In this document: in pieces, positions 35,701 through 47,604 of the stretch | How positions within the stretch are numbered: the first letter of the stretch is position 1 | How the letters are laid out: the number at the start of each line of letters is the position of its first letter | Origin: Apium graveolens | Lineage: Eukaryota > Streptophyta > Magnoliopsida > Apiales > Apiaceae | NCBI RefSeq assembly: GCF_009905375.1 | Contig: NC_133656.1 | Coordinates: forward strand, 228,683,739-228,747,738 | Length of the DNA stretch: 64,000 bases | Reading direction: 5' to 3' | Notes under the pieces: generated by a model | What the model was told of the DNA's origin: nothing | What the model saw: only the letters and a program-made list of their open reading frames with translations | The model's database searches: none | Program-made: the position numbers and the translations under genes

Positions 35701-38163
35701 ATTTTATAGTAATTTATATACTTTAAATTATTTATATTGAATTGCTCAGAAGAAGGCTGGCTCTAGTCGTGGGAAGAAAAAAACGAAGAGTAAGCGAACT
35801 AATTCGGCTCAAAGAAAAATTAAGAGGACTGTTTTTGTTTCTGACATTGACAATGAGGTAGTAAATTATCTTAATTTTCCATGCAATATTATAATGCTGT
35901 TTGTTTTGGAGATTGATTTGTTGTTAAAACAGAAATTCTATATTCTATTTTGCATGGGTTTAGATTGCTGAAGTGCAACTTGCAGCTCTCTTTACTAGCT
36001 GCGGGGAGGTAAAGTGACCTACTTGTTTTTTATTTCTTAAACAACCACTCATGGTAATGACACATTTTTTTTACTAAAACTCCAAAATGCTTTTTGTACC
36101 TAAGATTGTTGATTGTCGTATATGTGGTGACCCGAAATCTGCTCTCCGGTTTGGGTTCGTTGAGTTCTCTGTAAAGGGTAAGCTATTAAAGCTTTTATAT
36201 TGACAATGCACATACAGGTGCTTGTGATAGGGCAGTCTTTCATTTTTTTTCTTATCTGACATGTGTGCAGAAGGTGCAAGAAATGCTTTGAGTCTTGCAG
36301 GGATGATGCTTGGTTCCCACACTGTCAAGGTGCAGCCTTCGAAAACTGCAATTGCACCTGTTAACCAGAACCTTTTGCCAAGGGTTAGTAGTCTGGTTTA
36401 TTATCTCTATAGACTTGTTGTAATCATCTGATACTTGCGTACAACTGGAAATAAGGAAGTGCGAAGTCAATGTGAACTTACTTAAATTACCTTGTCTTAT
36501 CTTTTTTCAGTCTGAAGATGAAATAGAGAGATGCACAAGGACTATTTATATTACAAATATAGATAAGAAGGTGATTTAGAATAAAAATGATTTATTCTTC
36601 TGTTGGTTGAAAGCTTTGTATGGTAATCTTCATTTTTTTTGTTCAATTTAAATGCTTGTTTATTCCAGGTTATTCCAGAAGATGTCAGACTCTTTTTTGA
36701 ATCTTTCTGTGGAGAGGTTTGAGATTTCATGCTACAAATGTATAGATGCTCCTATTCTTGAATTTAAAAATTTATGTTATAAAATAATTTTTCTGCCATA
36801 GGTTCTTTGCTTGAAGCTGCTTAATGACCGTCGTCATTCAACTTGCATCGGATTCCTGGAGTTCGTGACAGTAAGTAAAATTAGCTGTTTAATATCTTGA
36901 GTAGATTCTTTTTGCGGTTGAGGTTTGGGTACATGGTTTGGTTGTCTCAGAAGCTTATAAAGTAATATGACTTTAATGAAGAGAAATCACCTATGGACTA
37001 TGGTAATCCATGGATAATCAGTGCCTTCTGATTTAATTCGAATATATTTATGTCTGTCTTAAAAGTCTCAACCATCTCTTTTGTTATAAATAAAAGAGTT
37101 ATATGGCTAAAGGTTCGCTAAATTCGCAAAATGTTGGCTAGTGTTTAAAAATAACTTTTTAATGGCTATTGTTATCTTCCGCCTTTTGAATTGGTGGCGC
37201 CCAGAAAAGTAGAGCCAATAAAATAGAAAAGGAAAAAAGCGAACCAGTTCAGTAATGACACAATATATTGGGAACCAGTTCATCAATACACAGAATTCTT
37301 GCCTGTTATAATGAATTAGTCTGTATTTAGTGATCAGAATAATTAATATATTAGATAAGCAGCAGCTGATTTCATGATTTGTTTCCTTACTTAAACTTGT
37401 TACTATTACAGTTTTGATATATGTTAGTTAAATGCTTATTTATATTTTTTGTTATCACTGCTAATTTATTCCGATTATGATTATAAAGGTTTTTTAACTT
37501 TAGGCTTTTTTTGTCTGCCCTATCTTACGCCCCCCCCCCCCCCCCCAAATCCTTTTCTGCACAAAATCACCATCTTAACTCATGCAGTCTCATCTCTTTT
37601 AACAACTGCCGTAATGCATGATAACATGCTGTGTTTTTTTTTCAGTTTTAAGTTTTACTGGGAACTGGGAAGGCATACACATTTTAAGCGATTACATTGC
37701 ATTTGAATAATAACAGTGCTCTAATAGCATCATCTTGTGTATGATATATATGTGGAACACGCCTTGATAATTATCTGGCTACAAGTTTATAGTAACGTGT
37801 GGTCCTTGCTAGACATGCATTTCTGTCATTAGATAAGTTTTGCAAGATTAATAATCTTATCTTCTTTTTTTCTGTGTGCTGCATCTGTGCATTATTTTTG
37901 TTGTCAACAAAAAGGTTTATGTTCAATGGATTTTATTATTTGCCCTCTGCAGCCTGAGAGTGCAATTGCAGCCCTCAAATGTAGTGGTGTCATCTTGGGA
38001 GACTTGCCAATAAGGTTAGTTATCCATCGATCCTACTAGTCGATTCCCTCCTTCCATCTAATTTATTAAACTTTTATGAAACAAGGTGATTTTATAACCA
38101 TGCAGGGTAAGCCCGTCAAAGACGCCTATCAAGAAAGGTGTTCCCCGCAGAACAAATCAATGA
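32734..38163 (+). CDS. CID-type protein gene C, five N-terminal exon repeats, PAM2 lost
   Basis: Predicted up to 552 aa. Exons: 32734-32761, 33091-33195, 33556-33792, 34150-34254, 34619-34852, 35203-35516, 35750-35857, 35964-36008, 36105-36177, 36271-36383, 36511-36570, 36669-36716, 36802-36870, 37953-38014, 38106-38163. The frame is continuous if all are used. The first exon encodes MGMLETQSA in frame, unlike A and B where it is untranslated. Exons 2-6 are tandem copies of the ETKILI...ARENA...DKSLDQTDSLVQ module, alternately short and long. Exon 3 lacks the AG acceptor (TGTGCGG), so it is probably skipped; skipping keeps frame (473 aa). The segment holding PAM2 in gene A is absent: GGDD runs straight into DGN. 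RRM1 (VFVSDI, RFGFVEF) and RRM2 (IYITNI, CIGFLEF) are intact, and the C-terminus is basic. The product probably binds RNA but not PABP through PAM2. Confidence 0.82.
33091..35202 (+). repeat. Tandem exon-plus-intron array in gene C
   Basis: Four units start at exons 33091, 33556, 34150 and 34619, with a fifth partial one at 35203. Unit lengths are 465, 594, 469 and 584 bp, so a short+long pair of about 1055 bp is itself duplicated. The introns are homologous as well (GGCACTTGTT, ACTAGGAAGG, CATGTTAA, TTTGTGTTTAATCAGATAA), as is the intron at 32762-33090. The units extend over whole exon and intron, with phase-1 boundaries on both sides. Confidence 0.92.
37530..37546. repeat. Poly(C) tract of 17
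   Basis: An uninterrupted run of 17 C in the 1.1 kb intron between exons 13 and 14 of gene C. Its length may be unreliable in sequencing. Confidence 0.9.
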
Positions 38164-40150
38164 GTCTTCCTGGAAGGTCTTCTCAATTTAGTGCTGATAG
38201 AAATATAGCTGCATATACCTGCACTTCTGTCCGTTGCATGCTGGCCTAGTATCTCCCAACTTCCATTTAAGAGCGTTTTCTCTGTAGAATGTCGTTTGTT
38301 CATCATTTAGAGATGGATGATATTCCTTATGCTGTAGATGGCTTGACTATGTGGCATGCTAAGCTTAACTTTGTTGGTTTATCCTAAAGAATTTTAGTTG
38401 TTGGCATGTTTTCAACCTGAAACTCCTTAAAAGTCTGATTTCAAGGGATTTTACCTTACATTCTTTTGATTGATCAAGCATTTGGCTTTTCTTATCTGCC
38501 CGGAATATTTAGCATATTTTGCTGTATTGGTTCCATTCACAGTTTTTATAGGAAAGTGCTTGAAAACCTAGCCTATTAATTGTCTGCTAAATTAACCTAT
38601 TAATGTTCATAAAAAGAAGTTTATCTTTCTTTTTTAACTGCAGTTTAGTATATCATGTGGAAGATTGTTTAGGAAAGGAAATAGTTTTACTGCACAGAAT
38701 TACTGCAAACATAATTTGTTAGTAAGTTTGTATGAATGACTTGGATGGGAGAGTCAACTTATATTGGATATGTAGGAATGGTTGTATATAATAATTAAAA
38801 GTTGCAACTTTTGTGGACTTAACAAAATCTTGGTCTCACCCTAGATCTTGGTTCATCCATCAACCTCCCTGTGTGATAAAGACATTCTTGTTTAGTGGGG
38901 ATGACCCCAACAAGTCCCAAATCCACTTAATAGCAAATCAAAATGAAAGGCACCCTTAAACAGAAAAAGATGGATCAGTGAAAGTAACAATATTATTTTA
39001 CAAGTTAGGGGAGAAAAGATGCATATTTCATTTTCATACCATATTTTTTTACATATCAACCCAAAACCTTATTATTATGTCAACTGCACCTCAGCATATT
39101 ATCACCAAGCACTTCTGTTCCTCTTTCCCCTTTCTTTCTGTTCCTCATCTAGATCTAGTTGTAATTATTTAAATCTATCCTATTACCCCTTTCCTCATCA
39201 TTCTTAATTCCCTACAATATAGTATAATTTTCGAGAATTTGGTATAATTTTCTTTACAGGAGAATATAAGATGTAATTCCCTACAAATCTGCTGTACTTG
39301 AGTTTGTTTTGTATGTACATGATGATGTACTGATAAGAGGATTAAAAGTCCCTAACGGCTCTGGATGGTGGACTACAAAGCTATTTCCAGATACAACAAG
39401 TTGAAAAAATAAATTACATTTATCAAGCAAGATATTCTAGACACCACAAATTGTACTAGTAGTGGCATTGCTCAATACCTCCCTTGGTAAATTCTTATCA
39501 CCTGTCTGTTGATGACAATTCAAAGACACTGTACAATGCTACTCCTGATAAAATGTTAAGTTAATTAAATAAATATTAGGGTAGGGTGTTTTGTCTAACT
39601 AATATAGTTACATAGAGTTACATATTGTTACACAAACCAACCTCATTCTCACCGGTTCGCCTAAAATTTTAAGGTATTAGACGAAGTTCAATAGGATCAT
39701 GCACATATATATATTAGTATCATAATTTATCCTACTATAAGAACGGAATAAAAATGAATAAGTTTAATTTGGTTTGATATACATATATATATTTAACCGA
39801 AATATGGCGATAAAGAAGAGCCTCGCCAATCTAGAAAAAATTGTGGACAGCGAACTGTTTAGATCATTGAATTTTAACCCAGTTAACGGAAATGAGATTA
39901 ACGTCCTAATAAATCATCGGGAGACTTGGTCCATTACTAAATATACTAGTACTAATTTAAACAGTAGTTACCAAAAGAAGGTGAGCAATGCCAATGCGCC
40001 ACCTCCCACTAACCGACCCATCTTTGCATGCGTGTTGACAACATCTTCAAAAAACCCAGTATCTTTACCACTTTCCCATTGCATTTTCTTTCTCATTCTT
40101 ACAATCTTTTTTCCCTCTTTCTTTATCACCTCTGCATTCTTTTCCCCTAC
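38164..40150. other. Intergenic between CID gene C and the DUF4228 gene
   Basis: The first ~400 bp look like the shared 3' flank of the CID paralogues. The rest holds short ORFs with no recognisable feature. Pyrimidine-rich sequence before 40150 precedes the TATA box of the next gene. Confidence 0.45.
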
Positions 40151-40154
40151 CAAA

Positions 40155-40163
40155 CTATAAATA
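40155..40163 (+). promoter_or_regulatory. TATA box of the DUF4228 gene
   Basis: CTATAAATA lies about 180 bp upstream of the start codon at 40341, after a CT-rich stretch. It is a good match to the plant TATA consensus and implies a 5' UTR of roughly 150 bases. Confidence 0.6.
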
Positions 40164-40340
40164 TAACTATCAATCACTCCTCTACTGCTCTTATAAGTTA
40201 TTTATATGCTACATAACTACCCCCATTACCTTGTAACACTACTAACTTCCTCTTTAGTTGTTCCCTTGTACTCAAATTCTTGATCAGCACTTAAAAAAAA
40301 TTCAAATATAGAAGTTACAAATTTTATTTTTTGCGGAATC

Positions 40341-40844
40341 ATGGGAAATTGCTCGGCTGTCTGTAGACGCGGTAAGGCTTCTTGTTTGGGAGCTGCTGAA
40401 AAAAGCAACAACAAAAAAGTGGTGCAGCTTGTGAAGATGGATGGGAAGATCATGGAGTTTTCAGCACCAGTTCTTGTAAAGGATGTGTTACAAAATTTCT
40501 CTGGTTATAATATTGCTTTGTCTAGGGAGGCTCTGCAGCATCTTCCTTTAAGTTCGCGGTTGAAGTTAGGGGACATATACTATCTCATTCCTTCAGTTGA
40601 GGATTTAGAAAGTGCAGAAGGATCTCGAAAAGTTGAAAAAGAGGAGGGTGGTGGTGTCAAAAGGATAAAAGTTGTTATAACAAGGCAACAATTGCAAGAT
40701 TTGCTGTCAAAACAAGTGCTGGCTGTTGACATTTTATCAGGGCTCAAGACTGAGACATGTACTTATGATGAAAAATGTATGGCAATTTGGAAGCCAGAGC
40801 TGGAGTCTATACCTGAAGAACATGAGACTATAAGCATTTTCTAG
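40341..40844 (+). CDS. DUF4228 (PADRE) domain protein
   Basis: 167 aa, single exon. It starts MGNCSAVCRRGKA: Gly2 in MGNC is a strong N-myristoylation signal, with nearby cysteines that could be palmitoylated, so membrane attachment is likely. The DUF4228 domain covers most of the protein: KVVQLVKMDGKIMEFSAPV (about 26-44), the VLVKDVLQNFSGY segment, the LKLGDIYYLIP turn (about 75-85) and the VKRIKVVITRQQLQDLLSK block (about 106-124). This family is plant-specific and many members respond to abiotic stress or pathogens; the molecular function is unknown. Length and intron-less structure fit the family. No truncation is seen. Confidence 0.9.
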   Translation: MGNCSAVCRRGKASCLGAAEKSNNKKVVQLVKMDGKIMEFSAPVLVKDVLQNFSGYNIALSREALQHLPLSSRLKLGDIYYLIPSVEDLESAEGSRKVEKEEGGGVKRIKVVITRQQLQDLLSKQVLAVDILSGLKTETCTYDEKCMAIWKPELESIPEEHETISIF

Positions 40845-42930
40845 CATATTAGCTTTAGGTATGTATGTATGTTGTGTAATAAGATGGTTTTGTAATAACA
40901 TATCGACATAGTATGAGTCACGACATAGAAATCAAAAGAGGAAGATAGACTAGAGCTGGCGGGTGATATATAGGGAAATGATATTTTCAAGCATAAATGG
41001 GAACATCATTTCTCAATATATGGGAGAGAATTGCCACTGTAAAATTGTTACACGAATTGTAACAGACTAGAACTGATAGTATGATGTGTTGATGAAGAAT
41101 GTTTGTTACAGTTTATTGCTGTATGTTAGCGTACTGATCTTCATCTTTCTGTATTTGCTTTGTATGCAGTATTTACCTCTGTGAGAAAGCTGTTTCTAGA
41201 GCTTCAGATCTGTGATCATGGTATAGCAAATAGGATGTGATCTAAATGAAACTAATAACTAGCAGACACTTGACTATCATGCCAAACACAAATAACTTAA
41301 GCAGCAAATATGATAACTAGATTTATGATAACTAGATTTCTGACTATTGCAAAAAGGTAACAAATAACAAGTAGACACTTGACTATTGTGACTATCATGA
41401 TAACAACCTAAGTGGCGAATGATAATATACTAGATTATCATACCAAAAATGAAAACAAACTTATCGCAAATTAAAAATTAATTATCACAATAATAGGGAC
41501 AATACCATATCATCTACCTGGATCCGGGACTCGACATATTTTATAAGTGTATGGAATTGAAGATTTCTTGCATCCTCTAGAAGGCTATCCATAATATGTC
41601 TCATTGTCCTGATAGGAACAACAGATCTAATAAACCTACTAATCGACCCTGAATACAATCAACAGTTGCATACTTGCATTGCAATTATATTTAAGGGCAA
41701 AAACCATAACGCAGACTATTAAGAAAGTTTGAAAGATTCAGAATGTTGTGAAATCTGGAAACTAGACTGGTGGACAACCACTGCCACACCAGACACTAGC
41801 AAACTTGTCAACTTTCTCAGTTCCTCCTTGTGTTTAAGACGTCGTTTATATAACTTCAAGAAAGATCATGAAGGCTGTCAAACTCACAGTTGTAATTTCT
41901 TTTTTCTCATCAATTATCTGCAGTAATTAACGGTTGATGCTGTTGATAAGGAAATATTATTTTCGTAAACTATTTAAGTTCTTGCAGTCCATCATATCTA
42001 ATATCTATGTATCGAGAATACTGAAAATTGACATATCATGAGAAACATATCACACATTTAAATCAGCTTAAACAAATTGTTGTTGTTTGGACGGCAGGTT
42101 GAACACATGAAAAATAGCAAAGATGAATAAAATAGTTAATCCAATTATTAGTAACAGTTTCAAAAGACTAGTACGTCAGGGAGAAGGAGAATCCAAGACA
42201 GTACCTCAATCCCTAAAAGCATACATATGTACCATAACATGCATGCTACATAAATATGTGTGTTTGCTTTCTGTTTTGAAAGCTAGACACTGTACACATG
42301 ACCAAGCCAAAGACTTAAACCAAAAACCCAACTGCTCTTTACTTCTTTCCTAAAGCTGCTAACATGCTAAAGGAGAAAGGAGCTCTTCACTCTTAAATTA
42401 GAACCAGCCAAATTTGAAAAATATATGTTCTCTATCTAATAACATAATTTTAACAAGTATGGATCAAAATACCATCATCCGTGAAGATTGTCTAAACGTT
42501 CAAATTAGTATGTCTATGAAACCCACCCCGGATAGCTCAACTGGTTGAGACCGGGACTTTAAGAGTTTACCACCAACAGGTAATTATTTATAATTTTTGT
42601 GGTAAAAGTGATTCTCGGCCAAAATTTAACAATCATTTTTTTGAGTTATGCCAAATTATTTTTATAGCTTTAGACGAAAATGGCATAGCTTCTCAAGACA
42701 GGATCCTATTTGTCACGTAGACATAGAGGTATAGAGGCACAGTCTTTGAGGTTATTGTGCCCAACTATCTGACACTACCAATGCTGCTTTTTCACTTACT
42801 ACCATTACTCCTATTTAAATCCTTCTAAGGTAGCTTCAGCCTCAACCTAAGCTGCTGCATTTACAACTTACAACTTTGCTATACCAGCTGCCAGGAGTTA
42901 CTTCTCTAAATACACAAGCACCTAAGAGCA
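40845..42930. other. Intergenic and IQD 5' region
   Basis: No gene is supported. Bases 41300-41420 contain imperfect direct repeats (GATAACTAGATTT, TAGACACTTGACTAT). A tRNA-like phrase near 42530 (GGATAGCTCAACTGGTTGAG) is not part of a foldable tRNA and may be SINE debris. The last ~100 bases are the likely 5' UTR of the IQD gene. Confidence 0.45.
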
Positions 42931-44783
42931 ATGGGAAAGAATATTGCAGCAGGAAATTCATGGTTAGATGTTGTCAAGAAAGCTTTCAGGTCTCCTATAA
43001 AATCCACCAAGTCCAGCAAAAGGAGAGAAGAACATGAACAAGAAGATGATGAAAAGGTGATATATTGGTACAGTGCCACATTTTACGCTAACAAGTCGTA
43101 GATTTAATGTCAGTTCTGATGATTACATTTACATTATAAATGATATTTGTTTGTGCAGAAGAGAGGAAAGCGGAGGTGGATTTTCAGCAAACAATGTATC
43201 AATGAAACTACAATACAACACTATGCATCAGCTAGTATTGCGGCTGATACTTGTTTTGGTAAATCTAGTGCACAAACCTTGGCTGTGAATCCCAAGGCCC
43301 TGGTTGATGATTACAACAGGCGAGACATTGCATTGGCTACGGCAACTACAGCAACTGCTGAGGCTGTGGCAGCAGTTGCCGCGGTCCAAGCAGCTGTGGA
43401 AGTCATCAGGCTTGCTAGTCCCTCTAAAACTACCAGTAAATATTTCCGTGCAGCCATTATGATACAATCAGCATTTAGAGGCTATCTGGTAAATAATGTA
43501 TCCGATCATGCATCTGAGTCTTCACAATTTAGTCAGTTTTTAATATGAGAAGGAAATGACTCTGTTTCTCTTAGGCTAGAAGAGCTCTGCTGGCACTTAG
43601 AGGAATTGTAAAGCTACAGGCTTTAGTAAGGGGACAAAATATCCGTAAACAAGCAAAGATGACACTTCGATGCATTCAGTCCTTGGTCCGAGTTCAAACT
43701 AGAGTTCGTGATCAACGTAGGAGGCTTTCATATGAAGGCAGCAGGGATTCCACATTCAGTGTATCTAACAGCTCAAGGGAATATCGTGTTGAGACCAGAA
43801 AATCTCGAGTGGGTTAATCTTTGTATTAGTCAGTCTACATAAGTATATGATCTTTAATCACTTGCTATTTCCATTCCATGCTTAATTTTTGTGTCTTGAC
43901 TAGCACATTGTGATTACTGAAACACAGTCAAGAGAAGGAAGTAACATTACGGATGAGTGGGATTGTCATCGACATACGTTAGAGGAAATCAAAGCTATGT
44001 TGCAGAAAACGAAGCTAGCAGCTTCTGAGCAAAAAAATCAACTCACAACAGCTTTTTCTCGTCAGGTAATTTAGTCCTCTATTTTCTTTTGTTGCATTTA
44101 TACAGACATATGGTTTTTTAGTAAGGAACCATCATTTTGTTTTTAATATTTAGACGTGGAGATCTGGTAAGGACCAATTTCTATGTAGTGAAGGGGAAGA
44201 AGAAAAGTATGGATGGTCTGATCAGTGGAAAAAGATAGGCAGGCATTCTAGTGATCGAAGTGATTCTATTAAATCAGTTGAAACTGACACTGCTCAATCA
44301 TATTCTGTCCCACGTTCACGATTATCAATTGATCAACAATATCTGTACCATCAAAATCCGAGCTCCGAATCTGATTGTTTTCCGATGCACAGAACAAATA
44401 GAAGTATGTCCAATTCCTCTCCTATCATGCCATTTCAATACAGAACGAAATACCTACAAGTTCATTCAGCTAGTCCTCGTTGCTTAAAATATGCGAGAAA
44501 CTTTATGAAGGCTCAAACACCAACACCAGTGCCTAACTATATGGCAGCAACAGCTTCGGCCATGGCTAGAAGTTGGTCTGAAAGTGCTCCAAGGCAGAGG
44601 CCTTTGACACCGGATAGAGGAAATTTGAGTTCTGCAAAGAAACGACTATCATTCGCAGCTCCTGAACGAGATGCTTGTGCTGTCATGAGTGATACAGAAT
44701 CAGAAAGGAACTTGTGTAGCCCAAGTTCTATATATGGAATGCGGGAGAGATCAAACACATTGTCGCGGGGACAACCTTGGTGA
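42931..44783 (+). CDS. IQD family calmodulin-target protein
   Basis: Predicted 493 aa IQ67-domain protein. Exons: 42931-43056, 43159-43488, 43575-43808, 43904-44065, 44154-44783. The N-terminal [12 protein letters not shown] is the conserved IQD start motif, followed by a basic KRRKRGKRRW-type region (nuclear or microtubule targeting in the family). The IQ67 domain spans the exon 2/3 junction: [13 protein letters not shown] then [20 protein letters not shown] and [13 protein letters not shown]. The phase-0 intron splitting the first IQ motif is a hallmark of the family. The C-terminal exon has the conserved [24 protein letters not shown] segment. IQDs bind calmodulin and act as scaffolds at microtubules, plasma membrane or nucleus, influencing cell shape. 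The exon 3 donor is inferred from frame (CGA before GTGGGT); the more obvious GTTAAT two codons on would break the frame. Complete; the specific member is not assigned. Confidence 0.93.
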
Positions 44784-45823
44784 AGCTCAGTCTATCTGTT
44801 ACTATCTGCAATGCCAAGCAGAAAACTAAATTGTAACGTGAGGCAGACCTGCAAGAGGCTAGAGAGCACAGATTGAATGAGAGCTCTTGTATGCAGTTTA
44901 ATTAGTCTTTGTAAAGAAAATAACGCTTGTTTGACAATAATTGGCAAAACATTTATGTCTTTAACATTTTTGTATGACAATCAGTTCTTGATATATCATA
45001 TTAATTGTTGTTCTCTAATAGTCCTGGACTAATTCTTATCGCTTTTTAATTGCGACTTAAGTAAAGTTGGTCAATATCAGAACCAATCATCTGGTTCAAG
45101 ATTTAACCTGAACAAGTGATCTTTGTGCAGGACAGAGTAGTTCATTGTAGTGCTTACTTTCATATGCTTGGTTGAGGCATATAATTTGACCAGCTACAAG
45201 CTGGAGAAAGGCAAGACTGTAAAAGTGAAAGGAATTATAAAAAAACAGTAAAGCCAAAAGGAATATCTCGAGCATTGGACTGAATTAGCATCTACAACTA
45301 CAACTTTCCAGTTAAGCTATATGCTCATCTTTTTCACAAACCCCTATCATTCAAAACATGAAAAGCAGTATAGTGTATCCATTACAGTTTATAAACTTTT
45401 GCAGTAATTTCTTACTTTTGTCTAATCTGATAATAATGAATGTAGCAATCCTATCATACTTTTTCACATTTTATGAGTTCGATTAATCCCAGTAAAAACA
45501 TTCCTCTCTGAGCATGCTTGTCGCTGAATCATATATTCTTGACATAGACCGGAATTAAGTTAAAAACACAATCATGCCCTTTTTTTTCTTTGCTAGTTAT
45601 GCATGAACGCACCTTTCTTGTCTTCGACAAGGTTCGGTTTGAACCTTCTACTTCCTGTAAAGAGAGGGAGGGAGTTACAACTATTTCAAGAGGTGTTCGA
45701 TGACATAATCATGCGGATTACTAAAAGAGGGTAATATTACAATTAAAATAACAGCTAGTGAAATGAGAAGCACAAGTGCATATGTTAATTAAACATTCCA
45801 ACAAAATAGAAGAATTGAATAAT
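44784..45823. other. IQD 3' flank, no gene seen
   Basis: Contains the likely 3' UTR of the IQD gene, then AT-rich DNA up to the ATTCA target duplication of the copia element. Confidence 0.45.
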
Positions 45824-45828
45824 ATTCA

Positions 45829-47079
45829 TGTTGAAAATCTCACTAACAAATATTGCAACATAGAGGCAAGTGTATAAAGAATTTAGCAAGTTCAGGTCAA
45901 GACCACAGTCAACAAAACAAAACAAAACAAAATCAGTAACTGAAATAACGAAGAGAGAAAGAAAGATGTACCCGAAACCATAGCTTTCAACAGTGACTGA
46001 AATAAAGGTTCACAGATACAAAATGCCAAGAAAATGATCACAGCTGAGTCACCAGGCCTTGCTCGAAGTCCTGGCTGCTCTTGAAGAGAATATTGCCCCC
46101 TACCTGCTGCGTTTGGGATGCGTGCAATATCTCCACCAGGATAAAACAGCTCGGAGTTGATGTTAACAGCAGCAACAAAACCTCCACCTCGACCAGCACC
46201 TCAGTCGCCGGAAAAACCAACCTACAGCACTTCGAACTTGTGTTTTGTGGGAGAGAAAATGCAGAGAGGGAGAAGAGAAGAGAATGTTATGTGGTGTGTA
46301 AAAAAACATTCACTCAAGCCTCTATTTATAGGAGAGGAAAAATGAAACTGTTCCACACTTTAATGTCTGAATTAAACTGCACCATTAATTTAAAAAATCA
46401 AAACTGATCAGATTTTGAATTTAAATTATTTGTAACAGTTTTTTTTCACTTAAAACCCACATTATTATCAGATTTAATTTTAATTCATCAGTTTCATATC
46501 AGATTACTTGTCCAGGTTCAATATATTTAGACTAAGCCCACTAACAAAGTGACTTAGCCCAATTTAACCCAGACCAAACAATTTATTATTATAATAATAA
46601 TAATCCAGTCACCGATAAATAAATTCGAATTAAAATTAATTCTCAAATAAATAAAATCCTCGCCCAGGTCGTCTCGCGTACGCGAGACGCCGAGACATTC
46701 GCCCAAATCGCCCTTCGACCGGACTCGGTCCGGTGCGTGGCGTGGCGGGGCGCGCGTGTGTGTGTGCGCGCGCGTGAAGCACACAACAACACAATGGACC
46801 ATCACACACCTTAGTAGTTGTATACTATTCATGTGGATAATCCCATATAAAGCACACAACCCCCTTTATTTATTTCAATGTGGGACAAACATTCTCAAAA
46901 TTTCAAGTTTTTCCAAGCTACTTTCAACTCTTAATTCTTATGGATTTCATTAAGAAATTCTTAAAACCATACATGAAAATTTAAGTTCAAATATCATTGA
47001 ACAAATTCCAGTCATTAGTTTTTAGGATTAATATCAAGAACATAATTAAATTAAGCTCTAAAATCCTAATTTTCTAACA
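45829..47079 (-). repeat. 3' LTR of the 7.2 kb copia element
   Basis: 1251 bp, TG...CA. Minus-strand TATA box CTATAAATAG at 46322-46331. About 340 bp upstream of it (46671-46688) is the perfect 18 bp palindrome GTCTCGCGTACGCGAGAC, next to the inverted pair ACCGGAC/GTCCGGT and GT/GC-rich repeats near 46740-46780. Confidence 0.92.
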
Positions 47080-47604
47080 ATCCCCCACAAATCCATACAG
47101 AAATGCGATCAGGTTTTTCATCATGACTTTTTTTTTCAAAGTAGGTACCCTTCCGGGTTTGAACCCTCCTAAGTCCTCTACTTCAATGGCTATCGGATTC
47201 AGATGGAATGTTTCACCTTGAATCTTAATCTGTTTAGTATAACCATGTTCCATAGACGACGACAAGTCAAAGGCTATGGTGCCAATCTACGGCTTTAAGA
47301 CATTAATGGTCATGTCTCGATCCTGTTCGTCGAATGCTTCAAGGATTAACCCTATCCTCTAATTGCGACCACACAATTACATTCGCTTAGCTGGGCATCT
47401 CCAGAGATATACTGCTTCTATCTCGTCAAATGACTTGACCCCATTCAGAGTTTTAATACTCTTGCTTTTCTAGCAGTGTCAGTACCTTCTAGGTTTACAG
47501 GGGATAGACTCAGATACTATAGTATCAACTATGTAGCAAAGGTACTACCAATTCATCCTTACAGCTTGTTATTACCCATTGAATACACTTTGAGGGATCT
47601 CCTC
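47080..47604 (-). other. Element 3' untranslated region with polypurine tract
   Basis: Between the RNase H stop and the 3' LTR; noncoding. The purine tract GTGGGGGAT (minus strand) lies directly beside the LTR. Confidence 0.6.

Noticed and set aside
39774..40160. 128-codon ORF upstream of the DUF4228 gene
   Set aside because: Overlaps the TATA box and CT-rich promoter of that gene; no domain or codon-like pattern.
42525..42590. tRNA-like phrase GGATAGCTCAACTGGTTGAG
   Set aside because: An A-box resemblance only; no anticodon arm, TPsiC arm or acceptor pairing could be drawn. At most SINE debris.
46081..46407. Matching 108-codon plus-strand ORFs at 46081-46407 and 52058-52384
   Set aside because: They duplicate because both lie in the two LTRs; antisense to the element and without known domain.
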